Of a stretch of 64,000 nucleotides of DNA, positions 1 to 11,690 are shown piece after piece. This DNA is from Portulaca oleracea. Lineage: Eukaryota; Streptophyta; Magnoliopsida; Caryophyllales; Portulacaceae. A model generated the notes under the pieces. It was not told the origin of the DNA, did not search any database, and was given only the letters and a program-made list of their open reading frames with translations. The translations under genes were made by a program, and so were the position numbers. Numbering within the stretch: the stretch's first letter is position 1; each line of letters opens with the position of its first letter. Location of the stretch: positions 6,005,855 to 6,069,854 of the forward strand of contig CM055877.1 of the NCBI GenBank assembly GCA_029582165.1, written 5' to 3'.

Positions 1-159
1 TCTTTTTTTCTTCTTTCCCTAAAGGTAAACCTCGAGTACTAAATCGTTTTTTAATCTGTTAACTCAAATTTATTCTTAAAAGTTCAACCTTATTTAAGGT
101 TAAGCAATCCTAGTCGGCTCCCAATCATACTTTTAAGTAGCGCCGCGAAAAAGGTCATC

Positions 160-1415
160 GGCCGAATTTTTCGGGGTCTACACCAACAAAAGAGCAATGG
201 ACGAAAACGGATCCTCTGGAGGCAGAAACACTGAAGGCGGTAAAGAAAAAACACGGGAACGAATTGTTGTGCAGAGGACACATCCTACAAACCCTCTCTA
301 ACCGTCTGTACGAGTTGTATGTATCTGTCAAGTCACCAAGGCAGATCTGGAAAGCCCTTGAAGAGAAATACAACACAGAAAGAGAAGGTACTGACAAATT
401 TATTATGATGAAGTACTTTGACTTTAAGATGTTAGATGATGTTCCCATTTTGGACCAAGTGCATGTTGCAGGTCCTTGTCAATAGACTTCATGATCTTCA
501 AGTCACAATTTCAGAGTCACTTCAAGTAGGTGCCGATTATTGCAAAATTTCCAACCGCTTGGAATGACTACGGGAAGAAACTTCTGCATATGACAGAAGA
601 ATTCACTGTTGAGAAAAAACTCAAGCATCTCAGGATTGAGGAGGAAAATCGTGAAAGAGATGTCGTGTATTTAACGAACAGTTCAAAGGTGAATGTCGTG
701 ATAGAAGAAAAGTCTAACAAGAACAAGTCGCTCAAGGCAAAGAAGGACAAGTCCAATTTCAAAGGAAAGGGCACTAAGGGATCAAAGAAACATAATAGTC
801 ATTGTTACTATTGTAAGGGCAAGGGTCATTACATCAAGGATTGCAAGAAGATGAAGGTTGATCTTGCAGCAAAGAATGGAGATTCTTCCAAGGCTAACAT
901 GGTAGAGGAAAATATGAAGGACTTGATTGCCATGGTATCAAACCTTAATCTAAATATGATTACTGAGGTAAATATGGCTAACATAGGCAAGCCTTCTGGT
1001 TGGTGGTATGACACAGGTGCCTCTATTCATGTTTGTTATGGCAGGTCACAATTTAAAACTTATGAAGTTGTGGCAGATCGTGAGGTCCTCATGGGGAACA
1101 ACACTCCGACCAAAGTCCTTGGATTAGGAACGGTAGAGTTGAACTTCACATCAGGGAGGAAACTCGCGTTGGTGAATGTCTTTCATGTTCCATATATGAG
1201 GAAGAATCTTGTTTCAGGAAATATTCTGAATAAGAAGGGATTTGTAGTTGTAGTAGGTTCAAATCAGATTGTTATTACTAAGAACATTGTGTTTGTTTGA
1301 AAAGGTTATGATTGTGAGGGCATGTTTAGACTAAGTCTGAATGAAATAAATGAAGTACCTAGTTCTGCTTATCTTGTTGATTCTTATTCAGTTTGGCATG
1401 CAAGGCTAGGTGTAA
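160..1415 (+). pseudogene. decayed Ty1/copia gag-protease-preintegrase fragment
   Basis: This is a relic of a copia retrotransposon polyprotein. Two open stretches remain, at about 264-485 (gag core, with a segment reading IWKALEEKYNTEREG) and 530-1300. The second holds a CCHC zinc knuckle CYYCKGKGHYIKDC near residues 92-105, which in Gag binds RNA, and an aspartic protease site DTGAS near residue 162. After the stop at 1300 a pre-integrase motif like WHARLG can still be read near 1395-1415. The two stretches are in different frames and no integrase, RT or LTR pair adjoins them, so the element is truncated and inactive. Domain order and motifs are those of plant copia elements; the lineage is not assigned. 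It may belong to the same family as the RT/RNase H relic at 13.7-15.1 kb, but the two do not overlap, so this cannot be tested here. Confidence 0.8.
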
Positions 1416-1470
1416 ACACAATAAAAGTCAGTTCAATTCAGAACAATTTTCAGTGGTCTTGAGAAAGCTC

Positions 1471-1681
1471 CTCGCGGATCTGACAGTCCAGTGCAACTGA
1501 AAACCTCGCGGATTTGTCAGTTTAGTCCAACTTAAAATCTTGCGGATCTGTCAGTCCAGTCCAGCTTAAGATTTGGCGGATCTGTCAGTTCAGTCCAGCT
1601 GAAAATCTCGCGGATCTGCCAGATCAAGCCCAGTAGAAGTCCGCGGATCTGTCAGTCTAGCCCAAGCAGAATCTCACGGAT
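1471..1681. repeat. 34-bp degenerate tandem repeat (CTCGCGGATCTGTCAGTCCA units)
   Basis: Six full units and a partial one begin at about 1471, 1505, 1539, 1574, 1607, 1641 and 1674. Each starts with a CGCGGAT-like core followed by CTGTCAGTCCAGTCCA and a short AAAAT-type spacer. Units differ by several substitutions, so the array is old. Single cores of the same kind recur outside the array near 2478, 2552, 2659 and 2730. Confidence 0.85.
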
Positions 1682-1725
1682 TACCTTCTTTTTTTAATTG
1701 TCGCGGTTATTATTTCTGGTCATGT

Positions 1726-2470
1726 AACAACCCGGGAACAATCTCTTCTTAATACTTGTTAATTAGCGTGTTTAACCAAGATTAAAAATTAATTCACAGA
1801 ATACTTAAGCGCGTGCTCTTTTATTTTATTAACCAGTGTACGTTTTTGCAGGACTTGAACAGCGCAACGATCGGCTTAAACCCTGCCCGGTTCAACTTCT
1901 TAGAATTTTTCTTCTCGACAATTTGCAAGATATTCTAGGTTGTTCAAATTCTTTTACCGGAACCTGTATTTATTTTTTTGGGTTCTCCTTCCTTTATCGA
2001 TTTGGGGAATAAGTATGAGAAATTAGGAGATGGTATTTATCGTACGGTTTTAAAAATTTTTAGTAACTTGAGGAATTGTAAGTTGGGTGTACAAAGAAGG
2101 GAATTAAATCATAAAAAGGAAAATTGGGGTCTATTGTTGGGCCATTTGGCGGATTGAAAGGAGGAAAGGCGGGGAGGTTGGGTTTTTTTTATTTATTTAT
2201 TCAGGATGTATGTAATAGTTAGGGAGGGAGGGTATTAGTTTCATTCAAAAACAACCTCAGCTCTCAAACACTTTGTGTCCCTTCCTCTCCCCTCACCTCA
2301 CGCCCCCTCCCCCCTGTTTGCTCAGCACCCTTCCCTACGTTCCCCCGTGGAGTAGATTCCGGGAGAGGTATCATTCTTTTATCTATTATTAGTGACCTGG
2401 GGGTGTTAAAGGTCAGCTGGTAGTTTCCCTGGTCAAATGAACTGCCACTTCTAACACTCTCCACTAAGAC
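1726..2470 (+). mobile_element. partial gypsy-type LTR, 5' end
   Basis: The stretch opens with TGTAACAACCCGGGAAC, a start typical of long plant gypsy LTRs and similar to the LTR starting at 28273. It lacks a recognisable TGTTACA end or a target duplication, and it is flanked on both sides by CGCGGAT-bearing sequence. I read it as a truncated LTR inserted in that older repeat. No coding region follows. Confidence 0.4.
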
Positions 2471-2759
2471 CAGTTCCTCGTGGATTTGCTGAGATGAGGG
2501 GGGATGTGATGCCAGGGATAGCTACTGAAACTTTATATTATAAATAGGGAATCCTCGCGGATTTTGCAGGGTGAGAAAATTGGGGTGTAGGTGCACTTTT
2601 AGAAATTATCAACACAAAAAGTGAAACAACATTCACACACTTTTTTTTTACATAGAATCCTCGCGGATTTTGGAAGAACATCGTTGCCCATATTTGCGTG
2701 ATACAAACTGGAGTCTGATCAAAGAAATCCTTGCGGATCCGCCAGGGTTTGGTAAATTT

Positions 2760-3009
2760 TCATTTCAGTGGGGGGTTTTTTTTTCTGATTTCTAATCATG
2801 TAGTTCTAACGCCTCGCCCACTGTAACTTTTTTTTCCTCTTTCATTTTATACATATCCATAGAACCAGGATGAGCACAAGGCCATAATAGTGCTATAATA
2901 ATAAGGCTTCTTCCAATTAGGTATGGTACTGTATGAAGTGTCTCCGGTACAAACATTAAAAGATTTGGTTTAAGCTATCTGGCCACCAAATACTTTGTTA
3001 TGACTTTGA
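2760..3009. other. no recognisable feature
   Basis: AT-rich spacer with several homopolymer T runs. I see no coding potential, repeat partner or structured element here. Confidence 0.5.
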
Positions 3010-3830
3010 AACACTCTCAATGCCTGAATTACTTATTGAACAGGTTCCCGGTATAGAATTTTGATTGATTTGACCAGACTCGAATTTTCGCCCACCCTGA
3101 TTTTCAAGTTTTGCAATGATGATTTTTTTTAAAAAAAATTTTTGGAGCCCGAGGTTTATGCGCTTTAGATTTGGAGCTAATTGCGTGCATACTCTAATGT
3201 GATCGTTGAACATGATGTGTTCTTATCTAAATCTTATTTGCATGTATTTTGGTTAGGAATGACAATGAGTCAGGTTTGGATCAAGTCCACCCAGACTCAG
3301 ATCCGCTTAAATTTTTTTGAATTCGGACCCAACCAAGATGCATTGAGTTCAAAACTTTTAAACCCAGACCCGTCTTAATAGGTCATGTCCGACCCATGCA
3401 GTATGAGTCGGGGCCAAGACCCACTGTCATCCATAATCTTGGCAAAGCTTTCGTAAATTTGGTGGCGTTGTTCAATCTTTTTTTTTTTTGTTTTTTGAGA
3501 GAAGAAGTTGTTCAATCTTATTTTTCTTCTTAGTTCGATATGTAGTAAAGTCCTTCCTTCATGGTCAATGAGTTGTTCAATCTTATTTGTCTTCATAGCT
3601 CGATATGTAGTGAAGTCCTTCCTTCATGTTCAATGAGTTCCACAACACATTCTCCTCCAAAAAAGTGGGATGGGTTGATACCAATCATTCATGAGAGTTA
3701 GGCAACCACTTGTCCCCCCATGCCTTCACACTTCTTCCATCATCAATACTCCACACATCGAATCCTTCCGAAGGAATTCCCTAACACGTAAAATGCTATG
3801 CATCATAAATGTTAAGGTCGACTCTATTAG
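3010..3830 (+). repeat. duplicated block, copy 1 (partner at 18418-19097)
   Basis: The block aligns over its whole length with 18418-19097 in the same orientation, with scattered substitutions and indels. Shared landmarks are ATAGAATTTTGATTGATTTG near the start, GGTTTATGCGCTTTAGATTT in the middle, and GGAATTCCCTAACACGTAAA near the end. Copy 1 has an extra internal tandem duplication of about 65 bp (about 3510-3640, the unit with GTCCTTCCTTCATGGTCAAT) that copy 2 lacks. Both copies carry the same hAT MITE at the same position, so that insertion predates the duplication. No conserved reading frame is visible. Confidence 0.85.
3254..3435. mobile_element. hAT-like MITE in duplicated block copy 1
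   Basis: Terminal inverted repeats TAGGAATGACA and TGTCATCCATA are flanked by near-identical 8-bp sites, ATTTTGGT (3246-3253) and ATCTTGGC (3436-3443). The 8-bp target duplication and TAG start point to hAT. Confidence 0.65.
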
Positions 3831-4440
3831 AAAGATCTGACAATCGACTCTATTGGTAAGTTGACCTACGTATCCACTGGGACCCTTATCTCCGGGAGAG
3901 TCCAATGGGTCTATCAGCTCATAGAAAATGGGGGAAACTAAGCATGTAGATACCAACTGAGTTTATTAAGAGCTCATTAGTGATAATATCCTTCTTTTAC
4001 AATCACCAATTAGTGAAAAAAACTTTGAAATAAATTCATGTTTTATAGATAAAGAGTCAAGTTCAAGACTATATTTTCTAAACTAATAATTTTTTACATT
4101 TATTAAATTCGTATAAAATAAATTAGTTACGTAATAATTCTATGTGTGGAAAATTGTTGAGAAAAAGTAAGAGAAAAATAATTAATTTTTGTTTATCATC
4201 GTCCTTATCATTTACTTTTTAAATCTATTTAATTATTTGTTCATGTTTATATTAGTTCATAGCTAATAATAACCCAATGATATTGTGATTTTGATACATA
4301 TCTTGGTGAAAAAAGTACCTGAACAATTACTTGGGTAATGTGATGATGAAGGTTTTAAACTTCGCTGTACAAGTTTATGTAAATCAGTATAAAAAGTAGA
4401 AGATCGATATTGTTTGTTTGGGTAAGAAGGGGGAAGAATG
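3831..4440. other. AT-rich gene-free stretch
   Basis: No reading frame with protein-like composition, no paired termini and no internal repeat was found. Confidence 0.5.
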
Positions 4441-4448
4441 CACATATA

Positions 4449-5386
4449 TTATTGTCTATAAAGCTTTAGAACCTGGATAGAAACAATAGAAGGATCCCAC
4501 AAAACCCAAATTCTGCTTCTTAATCTCACAGTAGCATTGTGAGCCAGTTCCCACCCTAGCCTAATTTTTTGTTTAACAACATCACAGTTCTCCAATGTCA
4601 CTTTAGTCTCCAATAATCCCACTAAAAGACATTTATAAAAATCCAAGAAGATGAGCACACCCTCTTGTTTATTTGGGTCATTCAGACCCTTAACATTCTA
4701 AGATAAGAAACTATCCATGATCAACAAGAATCTGAGATCCCCCATCTAACATATTGTGGACAAAGTCCCCAAACTATCCATGATCAACAAGAAGGACCAG
4801 GTGTTTGTATTGGAGTATCAGGCCTATCAAGTTTGTTTACTGCAATTCGATAGATCCTTCCTAGAAGTTGCTCACGATACCCACTACATATTCTTCTACT
4901 TCTCTTGTTCCTTGCGGCAATCATCCATTTTGTGACCATACATTCCACACTTCTTACAAAAAATTGGTTTAGGACACACCCAAAGGTGGATTCGCTCCAA
5001 GGACACACCCAATTAATGAGGATCCAATCCCAATACGCAATTTCAGACACTACAATGCTACATGCATAGTCCCAATCTATTTTCTGGGTCATAACTCCAT
5101 TAACCTCAATAGGTTATACAAAATGCAACTTCATACATGATCCCGAATAAGACTCACAATCCACTGTCGATTGAGAACTCATTGGAGATTTCAATCCAGT
5201 AAGAGACCCAGAATTGCTTCTCGGCACAGCTTCTTCAGCATCCCCAATTTCTATTTCATCCATCACACCATAAGTAAGTAAAAGTGGAGGAGAACTCATC
5301 AAATTAACTTCAACAATGGCACCATCAACCCGCGAATCTTCAGTAACCAAAATTGGCGCCAGAATTTGCTCATCGGAGACGGCCAT
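4449..5386 (-). pseudogene. decayed LINE (non-LTR retrotransposon), ORF1 and start of endonuclease
   Basis: Read on the minus strand this is a rearranged plant L1-type LINE. The right part opens with MAVSDEQILAP and an acidic N-terminal region. A CCHC zinc knuckle, CKKCGMYGHKMDDC, lies at complement(4917..4958); ORF1 proteins use it to bind nucleic acid. The left part (about 4470-4640) reads GLLETKV and later RIWVLWDPS, the opening motifs of the LINE apurinic-type endonuclease. The pieces lie in different frames, with deletions between them; RT is missing. The knuckle lies out of frame with the longest open stretch, so it is only found by reading all frames. Confidence 0.7.
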
Positions 5387-5479
5387 ATATATATATGGAA
5401 TGTTAAGTTTTAACATATTAATATGACTAATGGTTAGAGAAATAAATGACAAAATATTGTAAGGAGTCATATATAACTA

Positions 5480-6340
5480 CTATAGAATTAACATTTTCAT
5501 CTTTCTAAATGTGTCGTCAGATTGCGGTCAAAATAGTTGGATTGTCACTAGGGGCGGATCCATGTGGGCAAGTGTGGTATCAATTGACACCACTAATTTT
5601 TTTTATAAAAAAAATCATTCAGGACAAAAAGGAATATATTATGGTTGAATATCAATTGACACATACACAACCACAAACATTTGCATAGCCTGCTGGTGTC
5701 CTTCCTTTGTGTGTATGAGGAATTGATGCAGATGCAAGGTTGTGGGTTCAATTCTTATTGGTAGTGTTTTCTACATGTTTTGTTCCTTTACTTATATAGG
5801 CGGAAGTTATATGCAGACAATTTTAAATTAACACAGGTTTAGGTTTTCTTGTTTGTTTCCGCCTAGCGCCCAAATGACAGGCGCAATAGAATGTCAGACG
5901 AGTTTTTAAATAATGTTGTTATTACTTATTTTGAGGACGATGTGTTTGGAAAAGTATTCAATGAGGTTATTATAGATCGTTTTCAAAAGATGCATGCTCG
6001 TCGATCGTTTTCAAAAGAATATCATTTTCAGCGGTTACTTTGATGTTTATGTATTAGCCTATCATGAATAGTTTATATTTTGACTTTTATTTTAGCGTTT
6101 ATTTGTGATGTTCAATTTTTTTGAAGAAGAGTATTCTGACATCACTTACTCTAAATCCTAGATCTCCCACTGATTGTCATCCTACGACCAATTTTCAAAA
6201 GATTAAGCGGACCGCGAGTGAATTAAAAAAGCAGGGACCCTCCAGATAGCTTTCAAAAATGTGTGCCACCTCTCATCAATTTTTTGGTGACAATTAAGTG
6301 CGAATTGTAGAGACAAGGGCCATATGTGATATGTGACATC
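5480..6340. other. gene-free stretch with a GGGGCGGATCC element start
   Basis: At 5549 the sequence TAGGGGCGGATCC resembles the termini of the hAT-like elements at 9681 and 49096, but I cannot define a right end or target duplication. Near 5745 GGGTTCAATTC resembles a tRNA B box. Sequence near 6285-6345 is shared with 23807-23875 downstream of the small CxxC gene. No coding region was found. Confidence 0.4.
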
Positions 6341-6347
6341 ATGATTG

Positions 6348-6469
6348 TGAGATAATTGGATTATTAGTTTGGCCGACTCTAATACGATGTGGTATTACAT
6401 CGACTAAAATCTTTTTGTTGGGATTATTCAACGTAATATAAGGGCAAAACTAATCCAATTATCTCACAT
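6348..6469. mobile_element. 122-bp fold-back element
   Basis: It starts GTGAGATAATTGGATTA and ends with the reverse complement TAATCCAATTATCTCAC, extending imperfectly to about 26 bp. It has no coding capacity. No clear target duplication is seen, so the class is open. Confidence 0.55.
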
Positions 6470-7044
6470 GGAGACTAAGCAAGACTTATCAGGTTGAATC
6501 CCTTAATGGTGGGTAATTGACCAAGAAGGATGACCCAAAAATTCATTTGATAATTAAGGATGTGAAGCACTAAGAGAGCCTAATTTGTAATAAAAAATAG
6601 AAGATGTTTTTTTTTTTTTGTTTTAATTGCACCCCACCACCACCGAACGTCTGCCTACCACCCGGCGTCGAAAACCAACTCCGATCACTCCGAACACTGA
6701 CAATCGACGCCCAGACCATCCCTATCCCTCTTGTCAAGCCCCCTAAACCCTCTAAAACTTCGGTGCGTCTTTCTGTCTTTCTTGGATGTCTGCAAGGGAA
6801 ACCGTGGTTCCTCTTTGTAGATGTCCATGGATATCAACAAAGGCGAACTATGGTTTCCTTTTGTAGACATCCGGGAAAAATGCATCGGAGTGATTTTGAG
6901 GGACTCATGGGTAAGTGACCGAGGTGGTGGTTGCTGAGAGAAAACAAACACAAAGTCATCACTGGGCTCTAGCAATAGGAAGGAGTACATGAACAAGCCA
7001 AATCAGTTACCTTCAAACACAATCAGTCTAAATTAAAACTCTAG

Positions 7045-7224
7045 GACAGTACAATAAGAAGAATATCGACACAAAGATTTCCAATCGTGGCAATATCAGC
7101 ATCCTTGACATTCACCCTCGAACTTACAAACGAGCCATTATTCCTAAAATTGGAGTAGTTGTTCAACACATAGATCTCGATTCCTCTACAATTGACCACC
7201 CTATTTTTCTTAGTTTGAATGAGT
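7045..7224 (-). pseudogene. captured N-terminal fragment of a pfkB-family carbohydrate kinase
   Basis: On the minus strand the segment at 7069-7104 reads DADIATIGNLCV and continues DILL, matching the opening beta-strand of plant pfkB-type carbohydrate kinases, usually of the form DVATLGNLCVDIVLNVP. Upstream lies a serine/asparagine-rich stretch that would suit an organelle transit region, and sequence at 7835-8012 beyond the MITE looks like 5' UTR. The frame stops a few codons after the motif, so only a first exon was captured. The substrate-binding and catalytic GAGD regions are absent, so it has no enzyme activity. Recognition rests on one short motif recalled from the family. Confidence 0.45.
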
Positions 7225-7232
7225 ATGACATG

Positions 7233-7826
7233 TAGGGATGGCAATGGGGCGGGGAATCCCCGAACCCGTCGGGGCCCCGCCCCGCTCTAGGGAAAAATCC
7301 CCGTCCCCATTGGGGATGGGGACGGGGACGAGGACGATTTTCCAAAATCTGCTCGGGGACGGGGCGGGGATGGGGACAAAATTTTCCCCATCCCCGTCCC
7401 CATTTTCCCCACCGGGGTGAATTCCCCGTCCCCGTCCCCGTCCCCATCCCCGAATCCCCATCCCCGAAAATGTTAAAATTACCAAATAACTTTTATTCAA
7501 ATTTAATATATATATTAATGGGAAGGACAAAGTAGTAATTTTTCAATTTATTCTCACTTGTTGATGTATTATTGTTTGATTTTGATGTATTATTACTTGA
7601 GCAAGTTAAATACGTTATATTTTGAACATGTTAAAAACCGGGTTCGATTAAAAACCGGATCCGATTAAAATTTAGTTAAATTTAGGATAGTTTTAAAAAA
7701 TCCCCGTTGGGGATGGGGATGGGGCAAGAATCATTCCCCGAAGCGGGGATGAGGATGAGTTTTGGGAGCGGGGATGGGGACGGGGTTATACTCCCCTATC
7801 CCCGATCCGCCCCGTTGCCATCCCTA
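7233..7826. mobile_element. hAT-like MITE nested in the captured fragment
   Basis: Ends TAGGGATGGCAA and TTGCCATCCCTA are perfect inverted repeats. They are flanked by 8-bp sites ATGACATG (7225-7232) and ATGACAGG (7827-7834), differing at one base. The body has G-rich and C-rich strings built from GGGGATGGGGACGG-like units near both ends, around an AT-rich centre. The long open frames through it on both strands are composition artefacts of those units. Confidence 0.85.
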
Positions 7827-8782
7827 ATGACAGGAAAGTGGTGGAAAGACCGCTAGGGTTTATGGGGAACAGAGAAAGCGAGGAAACAATTAGAAGGTAC
7901 TAAGTATTTGGGAGATAGCAACTAAGTATGCATTCAGAAATTGAAATAGGGATAGGTAGAAGAAATAGAATTGATTAGCGAGAGATAATAAGGTAAAGTG
8001 TCTCATCAGTCTCCCCTAAGTCCCTCAAAATCACTTCGGCAATCATTTCTTGGACGTTTACAAAGGGAAACCATGATCCGTCTTTGTTATCCACGGATAT
8101 CAAGAAAGGAAAACTATGGTTTCCCTTGCAAACATCCAGGAAAGACGGAAAGGCACACCGAAGTTTGAGAGGGTTTGGGGGGCTCGAAAAGAAGGATAGG
8201 GTGGTATGGGCATCGGTCTCCGGTGTTGCGAGTGGCTGGAGGTGGTTTCACAGCGCCGGGTGGTGGGCAGATGTTTGATAATGTGTGCTGGGGAAATTGA
8301 AAACCGGTTGTAGTGGGGTGGTGGTGTCGGGCAATTGAAATAAAAAAAAAGTTAATCTTCAATTTTTTTTATTACAAATTAGGCCCTCTTGGTTTTTCAT
8401 ATTCTTAATTGTCACATGTATCTTTGGGTCATAATTCTTGATCAATTACCAACCAATTAAACCAGCATTTCATTCATCAGTTCTATCACTTTATCCCAAG
8501 TGTTTTCTCTTAATTACACCACTTATCAATTTCTCTTATATTTCTCTGTGGAGGAGCACTACCATATTAATTAATTGTACACCCAAATGAATACTGAATT
8601 TATTTTCAAGGTTCACAAAAAAAAAAAAAGAACAATTTAAGTAGAATTCATATCTTTGGAATCTTATAATGATTCTCATGTGAATGGAGCACAAACCCTG
8701 GAGTTGAACACTTGCACAGTTTTTTGTGTGGTTGGTAAGGTGTGGACAAGATGCAGTCTGATGAAATTGTGAAAGTGCGTTA

Positions 8783-8994
8783 AAAAGTGCGGTAAAGTGT
8801 GGAATCATATGGTGGAATTTGTGGAAAGTGTGATTGATGTCGTAGGTGAGGAGAGGGTGTGAAAAATAGAGGAGAAAAGTGAGGAAATATATTGTTAATG
8901 ATTGTGGTAAAGTGTGATATGATACGGTGAACTGTGGAAGAATATTGAATGGTATCGTGGGTTGTGGCACTGTACCGCACAAAAGAACAGGGCC
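8783..8994. mobile_element. degenerate TTA-flanked MITE
   Basis: The right end AAAAGAACAGGGCC followed by TTA matches the right end of the MITE at 58230-58432. The left end is eroded but keeps AAAAGTGCGGTAAAGTG as an inverted match to the sequence inside the right end, and TTA precedes it. The TTA duplication suggests PIF/Harbinger. The left boundary is uncertain. Confidence 0.4.
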
Positions 8995-9672
8995 TTATTT
9001 TAGACACGTTTGCATCAAGTACATACTACTCTAGTTCTTCCCCAATCCCCATCTAATAACTAGGCAAATATGATTAAATGTTGGTATGATTAATTATTCT
9101 TGTTGTCAGTAGTGCAGGAAGGGAAAAAAATAAAGGCTCGGTTTGAGTAGCTAATAACTTTTTAGGTAGCAGATAGTTGTTGGACTAGCGTATAGCTGAT
9201 CTGTATTATTAGGTAGTTGATAGCGATTAAATCGTTATTTATAAATAATGTGTTCGGTACAATCATATGTTTGAGCATCTTATCAATGTCAAATGATCAA
9301 AAATGACACGACTGTTTATTGAAGGATAACTTGTAACGTCATGGCCTCTCTCGGGTCGCAAATACTAGCAATAACTGATTCAAGGATGTTACACTCTTTA
9401 ACCAGACTTCAAGGATAATTGCTTCAAACATATTACCTAAAAATCATTTCAATCTTTTCAAACCATACTTTTACTATATCAAGGGTGTTACACAACCATT
9501 ATTAGTATTATTATTTTACTTACCTTTCTTTTTCTTTCATTACCAACCTTACATTATCTTATTTAATCATATCACTCTATAGACTAGGGTCATAATAAAC
9601 TTTCTAGTTTCATAAACAATTTATTGAATATTTTAAATATTTTACTAACAAATATTTTGATTTACCTCCGTC
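8995..9672. other. gene-free AT-rich stretch
   Basis: No supported gene. Around 9120-9300 there is TAGCTAATAACTTTTT-type sequence of the kind found in small fold-back elements, but no ends can be defined. Confidence 0.45.
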
Positions 9673-9680
9673 AGTTTAAT

Positions 9681-10377
9681 TAGTGGCGGATCCAGGATTC
9701 ATAGTCAGTGGAGTCAAAAATTAATTGGCTAAAAGAATACATTTAGCGGCACTGAAAAACTTTAATTTTCAGATCACTTTCTCATAAAATCTTTTTGTTT
9801 AAGTTTGGATGACAAAGAAAACGGTGAATGGATGAGTGTATTTGTGTATCTTGTTTTACTTAAAATTTTAGTTTTTTTTCAATGTTTTGGTCTTCGGAGC
9901 AAATGAGAATGGTGTTGATGACGATAAGGTTTTTTTTATATCCAAAGCAACGGTGCATATTCTAGGAACCGAAATTGTAATGATAGTTCAATAATTAAGT
10001 CAAACTTTGCAAAACAAAATCGAATAAAAAGAAAACAACTCCCTTATTTGCATCCATAAAGATTTGAACTCACAGCTTGTTGATAACATCCATACAAACA
10101 AACAACTAGACTAATTTCTTATGACATGTATGTTTTGGTTAACTTATATATAATATAAGCATTTTTCTTTTAGAATGGATTTTTTATGACAAAAATATAA
10201 CATATTGGGTCGTGCAAACCCAGACCGTTGGAACAAGTATGTATATTGTTGTTTATCAATGCAGTTAACAAGTATATATATTAAATACAAATATTTTTTT
10301 TTCTAAAACAGAATTTTTTCTCGAAAATTTCAGTGAAGTCGCTTGACTCCACTGAATATATACTAAATCCGCCCTTG
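9681..10377. mobile_element. hAT-like non-autonomous element, GGCGGATCC family
   Basis: Perfect 8-bp target duplications AGTTTAAT flank it (9673-9680 and 10378-10385). The left end TAGTGGCGGATCCAG and right end CTAAATCCGCCCTTG form an imperfect inverted pair. A second inverted match, CAGTGGAGTC on the left and GACTCCACTG on the right, lies just inside. No transposase frame is present. Near 10060 the minus strand reads GAGTTCAAATC, resembling a tRNA B box. Confidence 0.8.
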
Positions 10378-10385
10378 AGTTTAAT

Positions 10386-11690
10386 GATATTAGAGATATT
10401 AAAATAGGTGATTGATCAGCATATTGATGATGAACCAGCTGAATGTGTCGCCCTACCCGCCTATTGTGTTGATAGTGGTTGTGGTTCCTTTTACGACACG
10501 AAATGTATATATAAGAAAAACGTTTGTGTACGTAGGGCTACGTTCTGTTGTTTTTTAAAGTGATGAATTTTTGTTTTTATGTAGCAAAACCAATAATAAG
10601 TATTAATATATCATAAGTGATATTAATAAATAAGTATAATTTTCATATTTAGTGTCTTTTTCATTCGTGTTACATGTTCCTTTGTCTATATTTATTTTTT
10701 TGTTTTGCTTTCTTATGATGTTTCGTTTAATATGTCCGATATATCTTAATTTAATAATAAAGGAAAACCTGAAATTAAAATAAAGATTAACGTAAAGGAT
10801 TAATGAGGAATTAATTCAAATCGAAGAAAAAATCATCAATGATGCACTTTGTCAAATGATTACAACAATGTTTATCAAAGATTTCCATATAAGTCACAAT
10901 ATCTCCCAATTTCCCTAAAGTTACAACTTGATGACTCAATATTTACAAATGATACGCCTCACACAACTCCCTCAACGACACAAAAATTACATATCAATCT
11001 CATGTACGTGGTACCTAAAAATGAAACACTCAATTGCTTGAAATATAACATAAGCCTAACATTAGGTCCTGCTTATAGCCAAGGCAACACAATAATATCT
11101 AAGGTTAATAAGAGTTTCTTGGCGACCAAACACATTCGCTTTTTTTTTAAAAAAAAAGTTTGTGGATGGAAAAGTTAGGTTTTTCGTCTCATAAGATAAC
11201 CCCTAACCGAATCATCTCTCAAAATGTTACAAAACTCTGTAGCATCTTGCAGAAACCAACACACCAAACACATCAAATTAAACACCAAGAATATCCTGCA
11301 TCGTATCAGATGAGAAAAAAAATTAAAATGGGACAAGGAAATCTTGAAAATCGCTTCAGCATCACTTGACATGACCTGGGTCGCCAACGACATGATCTGT
11401 GTCATGGCAAAGACTCGTTTTCCCGCTCTTTGACATTGCTACACGACCCTAGTCAGCTCTGATTTCGTCCGTGTCGCCCTAATTGTGGTGCGATTAGATT
11501 TTTCCAAATTTATAATTTCAGCTCCACACATCAACCCAATAGAAAGATATACTAAATCCAATTTAAATGTGTTCAAATATGATTTTTAAAGTGATTTAAG
11601 TAAAATTCAAAATTAAAGAGAAGAAAAAGGATGACAAATCCATTTCCAGGAAAAGAAATCCATTCATTTACCTTTAATCTCAGCTTAATT
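10386..11690. other. gene-free stretch downstream of the AGP-like gene
   Basis: Open frames such as about 10849-11178 have low-complexity, AT-driven composition and no motif I recognise. I see no paired termini. The part next to 11922 may include the 3' UTR of the minus-strand gene. Confidence 0.4.

Larger units (their letters stand above)
6505..8459. mobile_element. long-inverted-repeat element, probable Pack-MULE
   Basis: Arms of about 400 bp, 6505-6912 and 8013-8459, are diverged inverted copies. Both contain, for example, CTGGATGT or CTTGGATGT followed by CTGCAAGGGAAACC-like sequence, and GTGATTTTGAGGGACT at the inner edge. They enclose about 1.1 kb with a captured gene fragment (7045-7224, continuing at 7835-8012 on the minus strand) and a later hAT MITE. 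Long imperfect inverted repeats around host gene exons are the hallmark of Mutator-like Pack-MULEs. No transposase is present. I could not find a convincing 9-bp target duplication, so the outer ends are approximate and the class is inferred. Confidence 0.6.

Noticed and set aside
1471..1681. CRISPR-like array because of regular 34-bp spacing.
   Set aside because: Units are contiguous diverged repeats without unique spacers, and the DNA is plant nuclear.
7163..7530. Overlapping open frames rich in Gly, Arg and Pro on both strands.
   Set aside because: They come from GGGGACGG-type units of the hAT MITE, which are open in several frames at once.
8536..9007. Minus-strand frames at 8536-8982 and 8780-9007 as genes.
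   Set aside because: Composition is Ser/Thr/His/Phe low-complexity from GTGTGG-type repeats, overlapping a degenerate MITE.
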